Position numbers and translations under genes: made by a program. From Tannerellaceae bacterium (lineage in GTDB: Bacteria > Bacteroidota > Bacteroidia > Bacteroidales > Tannerellaceae), in assembly GCA_021201295.1 (NCBI GenBank), contig JAJQFE010000003.1, positions 1 to 64,000 of the forward strand: a stretch of 64,000 nucleotides of DNA, read 5' to 3'. This document shows, piece by piece, positions 38,243-47,640 of this stretch (its first letter is position 1; each line of letters begins with the position of its first letter). Under the pieces are notes generated by a model, which worked only from the letters and a program-made list of their open reading frames with translations, ran no database searches and had not been told where the DNA came from.

Positions 38243-38623
38243 ATGCTTAATAAGCTACTTCTGTGTTTAGGTTCTAATAAAAATAAAGTAAAGAACATAG
38301 AACTTGCATCTCAGAAACTATATTCTTGTCTGGAACAGGTCAAATTTTCAGATATAATAGAAAGTAGACCTTTGAATAGCGAATCAGAAGTGGAAAGTTA
38401 TTTAAACCGATTAGCTCTTGCCTATACTTCACTTTCTTTATCCCAAACACTTTTTTTATTTAAGGAATTAGAGAAAGAATTAGGCTGGAAACCTGAAGAT
38501 AAATTCAGGAAAAGCATTCCTATAGATATAGATCTGCTTCAATGGAATGAAAAGATATTAAAAGAAGAGGATATAAAGAGAGAATATGTGATAAATGGAC
38601 TACAATCCTTACCTTTGGAATAA
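38243..38623 (+). CDS. folK: Hydroxymethylpterin pyrophosphokinase-like protein
   Basis: HPPK transfers pyrophosphate from ATP to 6-hydroxymethyl-dihydropterin in folate synthesis. The 126 residues have LLCLGSNKN at the start, the Arg-x-PL(N) region (ESRPLNSE), KELEKELGW and the Mg-binding PIDIDLLQWN. It is shorter than typical FolK (about 150-160) but has both signature ends. The usual R/H-x-R before PIDIDLL is reduced to FRKSIPID. folB, another folate gene, lies separately at 47176. It converges on a glycosyltransferase gene with a 14-nt gap. Confidence 0.8.
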   Translation: MLNKLLLCLGSNKNKVKNIELASQKLYSCLEQVKFSDIIESRPLNSESEVESYLNRLALAYTSLSLSQTLFLFKELEKELGWKPEDKFRKSIPIDIDLLQWNEKILKEEDIKREYVINGLQSLPLE

Positions 38624-38637
38624 ATTTATGTTATTTT

Positions 38638-39762
38638 TCATTCATAGATCAGTTCACAAATACATTGGGCCTGATATGAATTTGTATAAATTGGAAATAA
38701 ATGAGATTTTCTTTGCTTCAGTATTTTATGATTAAATGGTTGTGACATCAGCTGGAGACAAATTTCTATCATTTTTTCAGGTTTATCTTCCACTATACAA
38801 AGCGAGTCTAACCCACTACCAGCAAGCATAGCAGAATTGACAAGTATATATCTGCCTGCAAACAAACTATTTAATAATTTAAGTTTTAAACCTGTAGCCT
38901 GGAAGGTGATTAAGGTATTTATTTGAGCATGCCGGATTAGATAATCCATTCTTTTCTCATCAGGATTATCTTCAATAAAAATATTGGAATAAGGGGCGGC
39001 TGCAATTTTTATTCGGGAGGAAGGATTCATTCCCGCAATTATACATTTATATGGTAACTGACAGAATATTTTTTTTATGAGATATAGAACAGCTTTTTCA
39101 TTTTCAAAAACAGATAATTTTCCGTGATATAGTATAAAATCAGAATGTCCAGGTTCCGTAATAATTTGTTCATTTTTATGAAAACAAGGAACAAACGCGA
39201 TGGGTTTATCAGGAAATTTTTCCTGTAAATAAATTTGGTCTTGTTTAGAAACAGAAAGGATTAGATCAGCATGACTAATAATAGATTGATAGATCCTGAA
39301 ACGTAAAGCTTCAATCATAAAAAAGATCTTTTTTATAGGTTGGTCAGTCGATTTATATAAATAATAGTAATAATCATGCTCAATATTACATTCCCGGAAA
39401 ATTTTTTTCCTGTTTTTTAATCTTGGATCCCCTATATAGTAACAGGAATGTAAACCTTCAAATAAAATAGGATAATCATTTTTTAATAGATTCAATATCA
39501 GATTTTTATTTTTTCTGCTATATACATTATAAGGCAGATAGGTAAAATTACTTTTTAAACCTGTTCGGCGTTTATAATAATAAACCTGATCACATAAGGA
39601 TTCTAACTCCGGACTGGCTCCTCTTTCATATTCAAAACAGTGTAAAATAATTTTTATGCCTAATGCATGTAATGCTTTAATTTTATAGTAAATATCAATG
39701 ATACCACCGTAATTAGGTGGCCATGGTATATTTAGTGCTATTATATTTAAATATCTATCCAT
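38638..39762 (-). CDS. Glycosyltransferase (GT-B type)
   Basis: The 374 residues open with LNIIALNIPWPPNYGG, a typical nucleotide-sugar GT-B start, with FRECNIEHDYYYYLYKS and a C-terminal donor domain (DFILYHGKLSVFENEKAV). A full E-x7-E motif is not obvious, so the family assignment is loose. It is the last gene of a minus-strand run with a second glycosyltransferase, a deacetylase and a FemAB-like protein, suggesting one surface or envelope glycan pathway. Confidence 0.75.
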   Translation of the reverse strand: MDRYLNIIALNIPWPPNYGGIIDIYYKIKALHALGIKIILHCFEYERGASPELESLCDQVYYYKRRTGLKSNFTYLPYNVYSRKNKNLILNLLKNDYPILFEGLHSCYYIGDPRLKNRKKIFRECNIEHDYYYYLYKSTDQPIKKIFFMIEALRFRIYQSIISHADLILSVSKQDQIYLQEKFPDKPIAFVPCFHKNEQIITEPGHSDFILYHGKLSVFENEKAVLYLIKKIFCQLPYKCIIAGMNPSSRIKIAAAPYSNIFIEDNPDEKRMDYLIRHAQINTLITFQATGLKLKLLNSLFAGRYILVNSAMLAGSGLDSLCIVEDKPEKMIEICLQLMSQPFNHKILKQRKSHLFPIYTNSYQAQCICELIYE

Positions 39763-39774
39763 AGAAAATAAAAT

Positions 39775-41010
39775 TTAGACTACCTTTTCAAATATATCCA
39801 TAAACTGTTTAGCCTGTTGACGACGGGAAAATTGATCAACGACGGCTTTATTTATTTGAATGGTTGTATAACCTTTTTCCTTCCATTTCTGATAATAGGT
39901 ATAAAGGAAATTATAGACCTGATTCACGTCTCTGGCAGCTAAACCCGCATGGGCATTATTAATTATCTTTTCTAAATAGCTTTCATCACTTCGGACACAT
40001 AAGAGCGGTTTCTCTACGGCTAGGGATTCAAAAAGTTTAGTAGTCATAATTCCTTTGGGACCTTTTCCAGATGCCAGGTTAGCTAGTTGTAAAAGTACAG
40101 AACTCCGGTTTAGGATTTTAGGGATTTCAGCAGCTGGTACGTAGTTATAAAAATCCATAAATTCTATTACACCATATAAGTTTGCTTGTTGTTGGAGAAT
40201 TTCTTTGGATGTTTTATCAATATACCATTGTACTCTGAAGTCCTGAGGCTGTATAAGATTTTTCTGAGACAACAAGGCGATTGCCTCAAATAGTAATTGA
40301 GGATCCCGGGTCGTCAGACTAAGTAGTCTTCCGGTATAGGTAACACGAAACTGGGAAGTTGGGATCTTTTCAGGATAAAAAATTTCAGGGTCAAACCCAT
40401 TATAAATTAATGCTACATTATAGTTAAATTGACTCATTATTTGGACATGCCAGGGCGAAACTGTTGTAATATAGTTAGCAGCTGATAATGCCTTATTTCT
40501 TCCCTGGAGTAATTTTTTTTTGAATACTCCAATAATGAATTTGTCAATAAAAGGAAATGTGCGAAAAGAATGCGCAATATATTCCGTAGAAGCATATTGT
40601 TCAAGTATATCCCGTGTATCAGCTATGAAAGGTAATTGGAAACGTTTGGACAGTTGATACGCTGCAGGTAGTGGAAAAGTGCGATAGGTACTACATAAAA
40701 TACCGGAATATCCACCCTGAGCTAATAATTTAGATGCCACCTGAGTCATCTTTCGATCTTTGTAATTTAATAAAAAATCTGCCAGAAAAACCATAAGCCA
40801 CTCTATATATTGAAAAACTGTTCCGGAAGCTTTATAGAAATTTACGTAAGTAACATCCAGCTCTTTTGCTAAAAAAGAAAAAGTTTTATCTTCTATATAT
40901 TCTGTTACTACTACCGGCTGCCAACCTGCTTTTTTTAAATACTTGCATAAGTAGCCTATTCGAGGACCGAAAGCCGGGGGAAACATATCACATAATATTA
41001 GTATTTTCAT
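39775..41010 (-). CDS. Glycosyltransferase, family 4 type
   Basis: The 411 residues open with KILILCDMFPPAFGPRIGYL, have a central YNGFDPEIFYP and YTGRLLSLTTRDPQ linker, and end in a donor domain with GPKGIMTTKLFESLAVEKPLL, the Lys/Glu pair expected for GT4 enzymes. Its start overlaps the deacetylase-like stop by 4 nt, so the two are translationally coupled. The substrate is unknown. Confidence 0.82.
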   Translation of the reverse strand: MKILILCDMFPPAFGPRIGYLCKYLKKAGWQPVVVTEYIEDKTFSFLAKELDVTYVNFYKASGTVFQYIEWLMVFLADFLLNYKDRKMTQVASKLLAQGGYSGILCSTYRTFPLPAAYQLSKRFQLPFIADTRDILEQYASTEYIAHSFRTFPFIDKFIIGVFKKKLLQGRNKALSAANYITTVSPWHVQIMSQFNYNVALIYNGFDPEIFYPEKIPTSQFRVTYTGRLLSLTTRDPQLLFEAIALLSQKNLIQPQDFRVQWYIDKTSKEILQQQANLYGVIEFMDFYNYVPAAEIPKILNRSSVLLQLANLASGKGPKGIMTTKLFESLAVEKPLLCVRSDESYLEKIINNAHAGLAARDVNQVYNFLYTYYQKWKEKGYTTIQINKAVVDQFSRRQQAKQFMDIFEKVV

Positions 41011-42314
41011 CTTTTTTTCAGCTCCTCAATTAATCTTTGGTAAAGAGTTCGTTGCCATGGTATAGACACACTCATGTGAGTAGAAACCCGGTTGTTATGC
41101 CACAATAAAGTAAGTTCTCCATTATTTTTTTCTACCTGGTCCACAAGTCCCAGACAATAGGTTAATGCATTTCTATAGTCCATACTCATATAATCAGGAT
41201 CACTGAGACTACATTCCATGATAGTTAAAGGATGTAATATAAGATTAGATAACCGTTTATTGATCGGATTAATCCAACGGACAGGATGGCAAGTGCCCAA
41301 ACGGAAGCCAGCCACATCTGCATATCCCATAGTGAAATCGTCTGTAATCCCGGCTTTTTCTAACCATTCCAGATCTTCAGGCTCTCTACTGGATAAATAA
41401 TGATGGCGGTTATAAGATAAAAGAGTTTTGCAATTATTCTCTAATTTCTCTTTTTCCTTTCTAATCAAAGCCGGATTTCTGCCGGCATCATAGCTACTAT
41501 GTAATCCAATAGTCATTCCTTTTTGTTGACATAAAGAAAGAAGACATTGAATATCTTTGGATTGGATATGGTAAAAAGGTTTATCAGGACGACTTTTTCC
41601 ACCGGTTTTAAAGAAAAAGATACTTTTACATCGACTTTTACCCCATATTTTTTCTAAAGAAAGATTCTGATCTATTAACCAGGGAAAAGTAAAAAAAGGA
41701 TCTTCTGTTAACGATGCATTATATATATTCCAGGCTTGTTTAAAACCTCTCCCATGCATACTTTCCCGAATAACATTTCTGAGGCTTTTGCAATAAAAAG
41801 GAATATCTACATCATGAGTTAACCATACACGGTTAATCTTTCTATGTGGTTCCTCAATCGGAATACCTGTTTCTCTAAGCCAATCTCTTAATAAGTGGCC
41901 ATATTCATCTACTATGGGACGATGAATAAATTGAGCGTTAAAAGGTAAAGACGCTTTTCCGGGGAATCTTCCATGGATATCCCGTTGATTTCTTTTTCTG
42001 ATTTCTTCATAACGAGTAAGGAGAAAATAGGAACTGGCTATAATATCGGCATATACCAATAATGTATCATGTATCCATTCTATATTTGGAGTACCAAAAA
42101 GTAGAGGAATTCCATGAATTTCTTTCAGAGGCAGGTTTGGTAAAGAAGCCTCAGTGCCGTATATATCCTCCCTAAAGAAAAAAGAAGGAATAATAACAAT
42201 CTTATATTTATGGAATTCAGTGGGATTAGCAGTATAACCAATGTGATTTCGATATACTTTACTTTTCTCTCCTTTTATAAGAAACTCAATGATATAAGAA
42301 ATAACAGTATCCAT
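41007..42314 (-). CDS. Polysaccharide deacetylase-like protein with N-terminal extension
   Basis: The protein has 435 residues. The N-terminal 130 residues resemble the extension found on Bacteroidetes polysaccharide deacetylases. The C-terminal part has the CE4-like motifs WLTHDVDIPF (catalytic and metal Asp), GLHSSYDAG (His) and DFTMGYADVAGFR. There is no signal peptide, so it may act on lipid-linked glycan in the cytoplasm. It sits between the FemAB-like gene (7 nt) and a glycosyltransferase. Confidence 0.78.
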   Translation of the reverse strand: MDTVISYIIEFLIKGEKSKVYRNHIGYTANPTEFHKYKIVIIPSFFFREDIYGTEASLPNLPLKEIHGIPLLFGTPNIEWIHDTLLVYADIIASSYFLLTRYEEIRKRNQRDIHGRFPGKASLPFNAQFIHRPIVDEYGHLLRDWLRETGIPIEEPHRKINRVWLTHDVDIPFYCKSLRNVIRESMHGRGFKQAWNIYNASLTEDPFFTFPWLIDQNLSLEKIWGKSRCKSIFFFKTGGKSRPDKPFYHIQSKDIQCLLSLCQQKGMTIGLHSSYDAGRNPALIRKEKEKLENNCKTLLSYNRHHYLSSREPEDLEWLEKAGITDDFTMGYADVAGFRLGTCHPVRWINPINKRLSNLILHPLTIMECSLSDPDYMSMDYRNALTYCLGLVDQVEKNNGELTLLWHNNRVSTHMSVSIPWQRTLYQRLIEELKKR

Positions 42315-42321
42315 CTATTTA

Positions 42322-43326
42322 TTAACGGGTGATCCGGCCTCTAATTTTAAGCCATGCTTTATATAATAAACTCATTTTTCCTTTAGATATTGCAAAATAA
42401 GGTATTTGTTTTCCTCCAAACCCACGAAAGAAGTATTCAACTCCCGGTAACATAGAACCTTCAAAATCAAACTTAGAAGTATGGTCTTTTACAGTCTGAA
42501 TACTTTCCCATAATACTAAACTATGAGCACATGATTTGCGAAAAACAGGATCACCTCCTCCTGCCAGATAATAAGCTGAACTTTTTTGCCATGCAACAAA
42601 AACAGCAGCATGCAAATGTCCATCTGTATCATATCCTCCCCATATATCTCCTTGTTTTTTTTGCTGGCAAATTTGGATGATATTTTTTAAGATCTCTATA
42701 TGGTTTAAGAAAAGAGCCTGTCTGCTAAATGTTTTTTCTAATACTGTTAGAAGGTCTTTTAATGGGATTCCTCTTCGTACTTCTATTTTATTCTTTTTAG
42801 CCGTTTTTATACTACGCTGTAATCCTCCAGACATATTACTCCATATCTTATCTGGATTTTCTATATTTTCTAAAAGATAGGTGTACCGGGTGGTTTGTTT
42901 ATAATGTTCCCAGTAAAAAGGTAACCAATCAGTAATAGTATAATGAAAATTCTGGAAGAAAAAAGGATAGGCTTTTAATTTTTCCAGAAATAATTTACAT
43001 AAATTTTGTCTATAAGCTTGTTGGAAGTTTTGTTTAGTAGGCTCAGATGGAAAAGCGAACCAGGGACCCATAGTCTGGGTATAAGGAGGCATGCTAATCA
43101 CTTTTGAATAAGGAATAAAAAGCGGTAAAGCAGCCACTATCTTATCCTTTTCTTCTATGATTAAGACATCCCAGTATTTTTCTCCACAAACAATGTCCAA
43201 CCACCAATCACGGGAAAAAATAGGAATAGTTTCCTCGGTCTGACAAAGTATGCGGTATTGTTCTTTATTAAATTGACAATTGACAACAGGCAATTGACAA
43301 TTATTATTTGTCTCATAATTGTCCAT
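42322..43326 (-). CDS. FemAB/GNAT-like acyltransferase
   Basis: The 334 residues have a GNAT-type double fold as in FemAB-like enzymes of polysaccharide clusters (FSRDWWLDIVCGEKYWDVL, GGYDTDGHLHAAVFVAW, FDFEGSMLPGVEYFFRGFGGK). It probably transfers an acyl or aminoacyl group to a sugar. The ATG at 43326 is preferred over GTG 43335. Residues 9-19 (NCQLPVVNCQF) are encoded by a hairpin-forming repeat that overlaps the start. recA ends 33 nt upstream. Confidence 0.75.
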   Translation of the reverse strand: MDNYETNNNCQLPVVNCQFNKEQYRILCQTEETIPIFSRDWWLDIVCGEKYWDVLIIEEKDKIVAALPLFIPYSKVISMPPYTQTMGPWFAFPSEPTKQNFQQAYRQNLCKLFLEKLKAYPFFFQNFHYTITDWLPFYWEHYKQTTRYTYLLENIENPDKIWSNMSGGLQRSIKTAKKNKIEVRRGIPLKDLLTVLEKTFSRQALFLNHIEILKNIIQICQQKKQGDIWGGYDTDGHLHAAVFVAWQKSSAYYLAGGGDPVFRKSCAHSLVLWESIQTVKDHTSKFDFEGSMLPGVEYFFRGFGGKQIPYFAISKGKMSLLYKAWLKIRGRITR

Positions 43327-43350
43327 AGCAATCACCTGTTGTCAATTGAT
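43271..43350. repeat. Hairpin-forming word repeat across the FemAB-like start codon
   Basis: Copies of CAATTGACAA occur in tandem and inverted form. Perfect arms pair 43277-43290 with 43335-43348 (14 bp) and 43296-43304 with 43315-43323 (9 bp), making one long imperfect stem. The start codon at 43326-43324 lies inside it, so initiation could depend on the fold. Confidence 0.7.
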
Positions 43351-43358
43351 CAGATTCA

Positions 43359-44396
43359 TTATTTTGCTTTCAATGCTTCAAAAATTAAGCCTGACAGTTC
43401 TTCTGCTAATTCCGGATTATCATTCATACATTGTTTCGCAGCATCACGTCCCTGACCCAGTTTAGTCTCATTATAACTATACCAGGAACCACTTTTCTTG
43501 ATAATGTTTAATTCTGCTCCTAAATCAACGATTTCTCCTGAATGAGAAATACCTTCACCAAACATAATATCGAACTCTGCTTTACGGAAAGGAGGGGCCA
43601 CTTTGTTTTTAACCACCTTCACACGAACCTGGTTACCTTTCACTTCATCTCCATCTTTCAACTGTCCGATACGACGGATGTCCAGACGAACCGATGCATA
43701 GAATTTTAATGCATTACCTCCGGTTGTAGTTTCCGGATTACCGAACATAATACCAATCTTGTCACGTAACTGATTGATAAATATACAAGTTGTATTAGTC
43801 TTGTTAATTGCAGCAGTCAGCTTACGAAGTGCCTGCGACATCAAACGAGCCTGGAGTCCCATTTTACTGTCACCCATTTCTCCTTCTAGCTCCGCTTTAG
43901 GAGTTAAAGCAGCCACAGAGTCAATCACTACGATATCCACTGCAGAAGAACGGATCAGTTGTTCTGTAATTTCCAGTGCCTGTTCCCCACTATCCGGCTG
44001 TGAGATATATAAGTTTTCAACATCAACACCTAATTTTTCTGCATAAAAACGGTCAAATGCATGTTCTGCATCAATAATTGCCGCGATACCACCGGCTTTT
44101 TGTGCTTCAGCGATTGCATGAATAGCCAAAGTGGTTTTACCGGAAGATACCGGACCATATATCTCGATCACACGGCCTCTCGGATAACCGCCTACCCCTA
44201 AAGCCGCATTCAGGGCAATGGATCCACTGGAGATAACTTCAATATTTTCAACACTATCTTCACCCAGCTTCATAATAGAGCCTTTACCGTAGCTTTTTTC
44301 GATTTTATCCATTGCCGCACGGAGAGCTTTTATCTTATCAGCATTAGGAGCCTCTTTGGCTATTGTTATTTCTTTTTCTATTTCTTCTTTTGCCAT
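43359..44396 (-). CDS. recA: RecA recombinase
   Basis: RecA forms filaments on single-stranded DNA for strand exchange and SOS induction. The 345 residues include Walker A GPVSSGKT at 81-88, Walker [10 protein letters not shown], loop 1 and loop 2 ([13 protein letters not shown]) and the C-terminal region [11 protein letters not shown]. The third Walker A residue is Val83, where RecA proteins almost always have Glu (GPESSGKT); everything else looks standard. It lies between bcp (5 nt upstream) and the FemAB-like gene. Confidence 0.96.
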   Translation of the reverse strand: MAKEEIEKEITIAKEAPNADKIKALRAAMDKIEKSYGKGSIMKLGEDSVENIEVISSGSIALNAALGVGGYPRGRVIEIYGPVSSGKTTLAIHAIAEAQKAGGIAAIIDAEHAFDRFYAEKLGVDVENLYISQPDSGEQALEITEQLIRSSAVDIVVIDSVAALTPKAELEGEMGDSKMGLQARLMSQALRKLTAAINKTNTTCIFINQLRDKIGIMFGNPETTTGGNALKFYASVRLDIRRIGQLKDGDEVKGNQVRVKVVKNKVAPPFRKAEFDIMFGEGISHSGEIVDLGAELNIIKKSGSWYSYNETKLGQGRDAAKQCMNDNPELAEELSGLIFEALKAK

Positions 44397-44401
44397 TTTT
44401 G

Positions 44402-44860
44402 TTATTTATTGAGAATTTGATTTACATGGTCTTTGATTTTAACCTCGTTCGGCCCGATGATGTTTTTTACGATTCCATCTTCGTTGATGATAAAGGTTGT
44501 ACGCAACGTACCCATGTATTTACGCCCGTACATGCTTTTTTCCACCCACACGCCAAACTCTTGTTGTAATGTTGTATTTGTATCAGCTATAAGATTAAAA
44601 GGCAGTTCCTGTTTGGTAATAAAGCCCTGATGAGACTTTTCACTATCTTTACTTACCCCTAGTATTTCATAACCGGCAGCCTGTAATTCTTGGTAACCAT
44701 CCCGAAGGTTGCAGGCCTGTGCAGTACAACTACTGCTATTATCTTTGGGGTAGAAATAAAGAATCAGCTTTTTCCCTTTGAAATCACTTAATTTTACCTC
44801 CTTTCCATTCTGATCTACTCCTAAAATATCCGGAGCTTTATCACCTATCGCTATTGCCAT
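44402..44860 (-). CDS. bcp: Thioredoxin-dependent thiol peroxidase (Bcp/PrxQ)
   Basis: This 152-residue peroxiredoxin of the BCP class reduces hydroperoxides using thioredoxin. The peroxidatic Cys lies in [14 protein letters not shown] with the resolving Cys five residues later, the PrxQ arrangement. Thr is replaced by Ser in the usual TPGCT-like context. Its ATG overlaps the stop of the upstream dehydrogenase by 1 nt, showing coupling. Confidence 0.92.
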   Translation of the reverse strand: MAIAIGDKAPDILGVDQNGKEVKLSDFKGKKLILYFYPKDNSSSCTAQACNLRDGYQELQAAGYEILGVSKDSEKSHQGFITKQELPFNLIADTNTTLQQEFGVWVEKSMYGRKYMGTLRTTFIINEDGIVKNIIGPNEVKIKDHVNQILNK

Positions 44861-46053
44861 TATAATTCCAGATTTGTATTAAATAACTCATGCCAGGGTA
44901 ACCCCTGCTCATTTAATTCTTTCATAAATGGATCCGGATCAAATTCTTCTACATTAAACACTCCCGGTTTTTTCCATATACCGTTCATAAATAGTTTTGA
45001 ACCGATCATAGCCGGAACGCCAGTAGTATAACTTACCGCTTGTGCGCCTGTTTCTTTGTAAGCAGTTTCATGGCTACAATTATTATATACATAATAAGTC
45101 AGTTCTTTTCCATCTTTGATACCGCGTATACGACAACCGATAGAGGTTTCTCCTGTATAGTTTTCTCCCAGTTCTCCCGGGTCCGGTAATACTGCTTTTA
45201 GGAACTGGATGGGCACAATTTCCATTCCATTATAGTGGATTGGATCAATCCGTGACATACCAATATTCTGGATTACCCGTAAATGAGTTAAATACTCTTG
45301 TCCGAATGTCATCCAGAAACGGGCACGTTTGATGGTCGGGAAGTTTTTAACCAGACTTTCCAGCTCTTCATGATAAAGCAGATAAGATTCTTTCGGTCCG
45401 ATATTCGGATAATTAATGGGCTGGTGAATGGATAAAGGATCTGTTTCAATCCATTCCCCGTTCTCATAGAATTTACCCCATTGGGTAATTTCACGGATGT
45501 TGATCTCGGGATTAAAGTTTGTTGCAAACGCTTTATGGTGATCACCTGCATTGCAATCCACAATATCCAGATACTGGATCTCATCGAAATAATGTTTGGC
45601 TGCATACGCTGTAAATACCCCTGTCACACCTGGGTCAAACCCACATCCTAAGATAGCAGTAAGTCCTACCTCCCTGAAACGATCCTGGTAAGCCCACTGC
45701 CAGCTATACTGATATTTAGCTTCATTGATGGGTTCATAATTGGCCGTATCCAGATAACTTACACCATATTCCAGGCAGGCATCCATAATGGTAAGATCCT
45801 GATAGGGAAGTGCTAGATTGACTACAAGATCGGGTTTGAAGGAATGGAAAAGAGCTACCAGTTCTCCCACGTGATCTGCATTTACCTGAGCCGTTTGTAC
45901 AGCTATATTTTTAATATCAGCAGCAATCTGATCGCATTTACTTTGCGTCCGGCTTGCCACCATAATATCCGTAAATACATCAGCGTTCATAGCTATTTTT
46001 TTAATCGCAACGGTACTTACACCTCCAGCACCAATAATTAAAATTCTTCCCAT
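44860..46053 (-). CDS. Carboxynorspermidine synthase / saccharopine dehydrogenase family
   Basis: The protein has 397 residues with an N-terminal Rossmann motif GRILIIGAGGVSTVAIKK (GxGGVG type), FKPDLVVNLALPYQD and GCGFDPGVTGVF, matching carboxynorspermidine dehydrogenases used for norspermidine/spermidine synthesis in Bacteroidetes. Reductive condensation of aspartate semialdehyde with a diamine using NADPH is the family reaction. It heads the run dehydrogenase-bcp-recA. Confidence 0.85.
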   Translation of the reverse strand: MGRILIIGAGGVSTVAIKKIAMNADVFTDIMVASRTQSKCDQIAADIKNIAVQTAQVNADHVGELVALFHSFKPDLVVNLALPYQDLTIMDACLEYGVSYLDTANYEPINEAKYQYSWQWAYQDRFREVGLTAILGCGFDPGVTGVFTAYAAKHYFDEIQYLDIVDCNAGDHHKAFATNFNPEINIREITQWGKFYENGEWIETDPLSIHQPINYPNIGPKESYLLYHEELESLVKNFPTIKRARFWMTFGQEYLTHLRVIQNIGMSRIDPIHYNGMEIVPIQFLKAVLPDPGELGENYTGETSIGCRIRGIKDGKELTYYVYNNCSHETAYKETGAQAVSYTTGVPAMIGSKLFMNGIWKKPGVFNVEEFDPDPFMKELNEQGLPWHELFNTNLEL

Positions 46054-46109
46054 TTATAAATAGAATTAATCTTGTTATTAACCAGTTTCCAGAATTTGAA
46101 ACTCAGGAA

Positions 46110-46117
46110 CAAATATA
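46110..46117 (-). promoter_or_regulatory. -7 box upstream of the dehydrogenase-bcp-recA run
   Basis: TATATTTG on the minus strand lies 56 nt upstream of the dehydrogenase start. The -33 element is weak. Confidence 0.45.
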
Positions 46118-46251
46118 ACATAATTCTTTTATATATAGCAGCGATATACGGGGTAGAATGTATTCAATTAATGTTAACCCAATTCATACTCATAAACATA
46201 TGAAAAGGAGAATTTAGTAGGGCTCAAAATTGGAATAAATGGCTGGTCAGG

Positions 46252-46947
46252 TTAGGGAAGAAGCGAAATGATATCCCATAAAGATTCCACTTCATAAAAA
46301 TGGGAATGAATGACAGGTTCTGCTACCAATTCATGTTCCCAGGTAATAGGATAGGGAACATGGATTGTATAACATCCTAAAGCCAACGGAGGTAAAATAT
46401 CTGACCGGACAGAATTCCCTACCATCAGGAATTCCTCTGCGCGGATATCTATATGGTTTAATAGCTTCTGATAGCCACTTGTACGTTTATCACTCATAAT
46501 TTCTACATGATGGAAAAAATATTCCAGTCCGGAGTTCCGGAGCTTATTTTCCTGATCCAACAGGTCTCCTTCAGTAACCAGGATCAGCAGGTAACGGCCC
46601 ACTAAGGCATTCAGTGTATCTTTAACTCCATCCAGTAAGTCCACTGGGTGAGAAAGTTGCTTTTTCCCTAACAAGAGGATTTCTTCTATCACATGATTAG
46701 GTAAGTTCCCATCGGTGATCCGTAAGGCAGTTTCCATAAGTGATAAGATAAAAGCTTTTACACCATACCCATACAGACGTAAATTTTGTATCTCTGTACG
46801 GTATAATTTAGGGATAATCGTTTCCAGATCCTGTGTATACGGAGTAATTAGTTTCCGGTATTGTTCTTCTGTATCCCGGAAATAGATTTCATTAACCCAG
46901 AGGGTATCATCCGCATCGAAGCCGATTACTTTTATACCTTCTATCAT
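46252..46947 (-). CDS. HAD-family hydrolase
   Basis: The 231 residues have motif I FDADDTLW (Asp nucleophile and acid/base Asp), motif II TEGD, a Lys near motif III and motif IV MVGNSVRSDILP, with a helical cap between I and II. It is probably a cytoplasmic phosphatase; the substrate is unknown. The ATG at 46947 is chosen because the longer frame to 46983 runs into the hydrogenase remnant. Confidence 0.85.
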   Translation of the reverse strand: MIEGIKVIGFDADDTLWVNEIYFRDTEEQYRKLITPYTQDLETIIPKLYRTEIQNLRLYGYGVKAFILSLMETALRITDGNLPNHVIEEILLLGKKQLSHPVDLLDGVKDTLNALVGRYLLILVTEGDLLDQENKLRNSGLEYFFHHVEIMSDKRTSGYQKLLNHIDIRAEEFLMVGNSVRSDILPPLALGCYTIHVPYPITWEHELVAEPVIHSHFYEVESLWDIISLLP

Positions 46948-46987
46948 ATGGATAAGTCGTGTGTTTTTGAGTTTTTGATCCAAAGGC

Positions 46988-47166
46988 TCAGAACCTGGTT
47001 AATTCTTTCATTAATTGTTTTTGGCCTGAGACTTTGTCGCCATGAATGCAGGGTCTGGTAACACAACCCCCTTCGTAAGCCATTACTTCGATAAACTGGG
47101 CAGAAGCTTTACCTGTTTTTGCTTTCTTTATTGCTCTTATAAGATGAAGAGACAAAGATGTATAAA
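46988..47166 (-). pseudogene. C-terminal remnant of an iron-hydrogenase-like gene
   Basis: An open stretch of about 58 codons without a start reads FIEVMAYEGGCVTRPCIH and QKQLMKELTRF. This resembles the extreme C-terminus of monomeric Fe-hydrogenases and related 4Fe-4S proteins, where an FxEVMACxGGC segment provides cluster Cys ligands; here the expected first Cys is Tyr. The rest of the gene is missing. It lies directly downstream of the folB stop (47176), as if a deletion had removed the body. Confidence 0.55.
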
Positions 47167-47175
47167 GTTCAGTAA

Positions 47176-47541
47176 TTAGTCAGGGTAGAATTCCTGAAGA
47201 ATTACACTGGCACTATAGAGATCTCCTCCGAAAGGAGGATTTAGTTTGGAAACCTTCACAATTAATTCTGTGATCCGGGGAAAAGTTCGCTTGATGGAGT
47301 GAAGTATACGTCCGGCTACATGTTCGAGTAATCTGGAAGGAATACCCATCTCTTTTTCAATGATTTGGTAAACGGATGCATAATTGATCGTATCTGCCAG
47401 TTCATCCCCGGCGATAGCTTTTTCTAAAGGAGCGGTAATGGTTATATTTACAATAAAGTGGTTCCCAACCTCTGTTTCCTGGGGTAAGACTCCATGATAG
47501 GCATAAAACTTGAGATCTGTAAGCTCAATTTTACTTATCAT
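47176..47541 (-). CDS. folB: Dihydroneopterin aldolase
   Basis: FolB converts dihydroneopterin to hydroxymethyl-dihydropterin, the substrate of FolK. The 121 residues have LTDLKFYAYHGVLPQETEVGNHF with the substrate-binding region, INYASVYQII and a C-terminal VKVSKLNPPFGGD with the conserved Lys and Pro. The length is normal. Confidence 0.92.
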   Translation of the reverse strand: MISKIELTDLKFYAYHGVLPQETEVGNHFIVNITITAPLEKAIAGDELADTINYASVYQIIEKEMGIPSRLLEHVAGRILHSIKRTFPRITELIVKVSKLNPPFGGDLYSASVILQEFYPD

Positions 47542-47603
47542 ATGTTAGGATAATTTATCATGTAAAAGTAAATAAAGATAGGGATATTGACAATTTAAAA
47601 TTA

Positions 47604-47611
47604 TATTTTTG
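47604..47611 (+). promoter_or_regulatory. -7 box of the bactofilin gene
   Basis: TATTTTTG lies 29 nt before the ATG. A TTG occurs at 47587-47589, but only 14 nt upstream. Confidence 0.4.
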
Positions 47612-47640
47612 CAAAATCTCTTTAACAAATAGATATTTAT

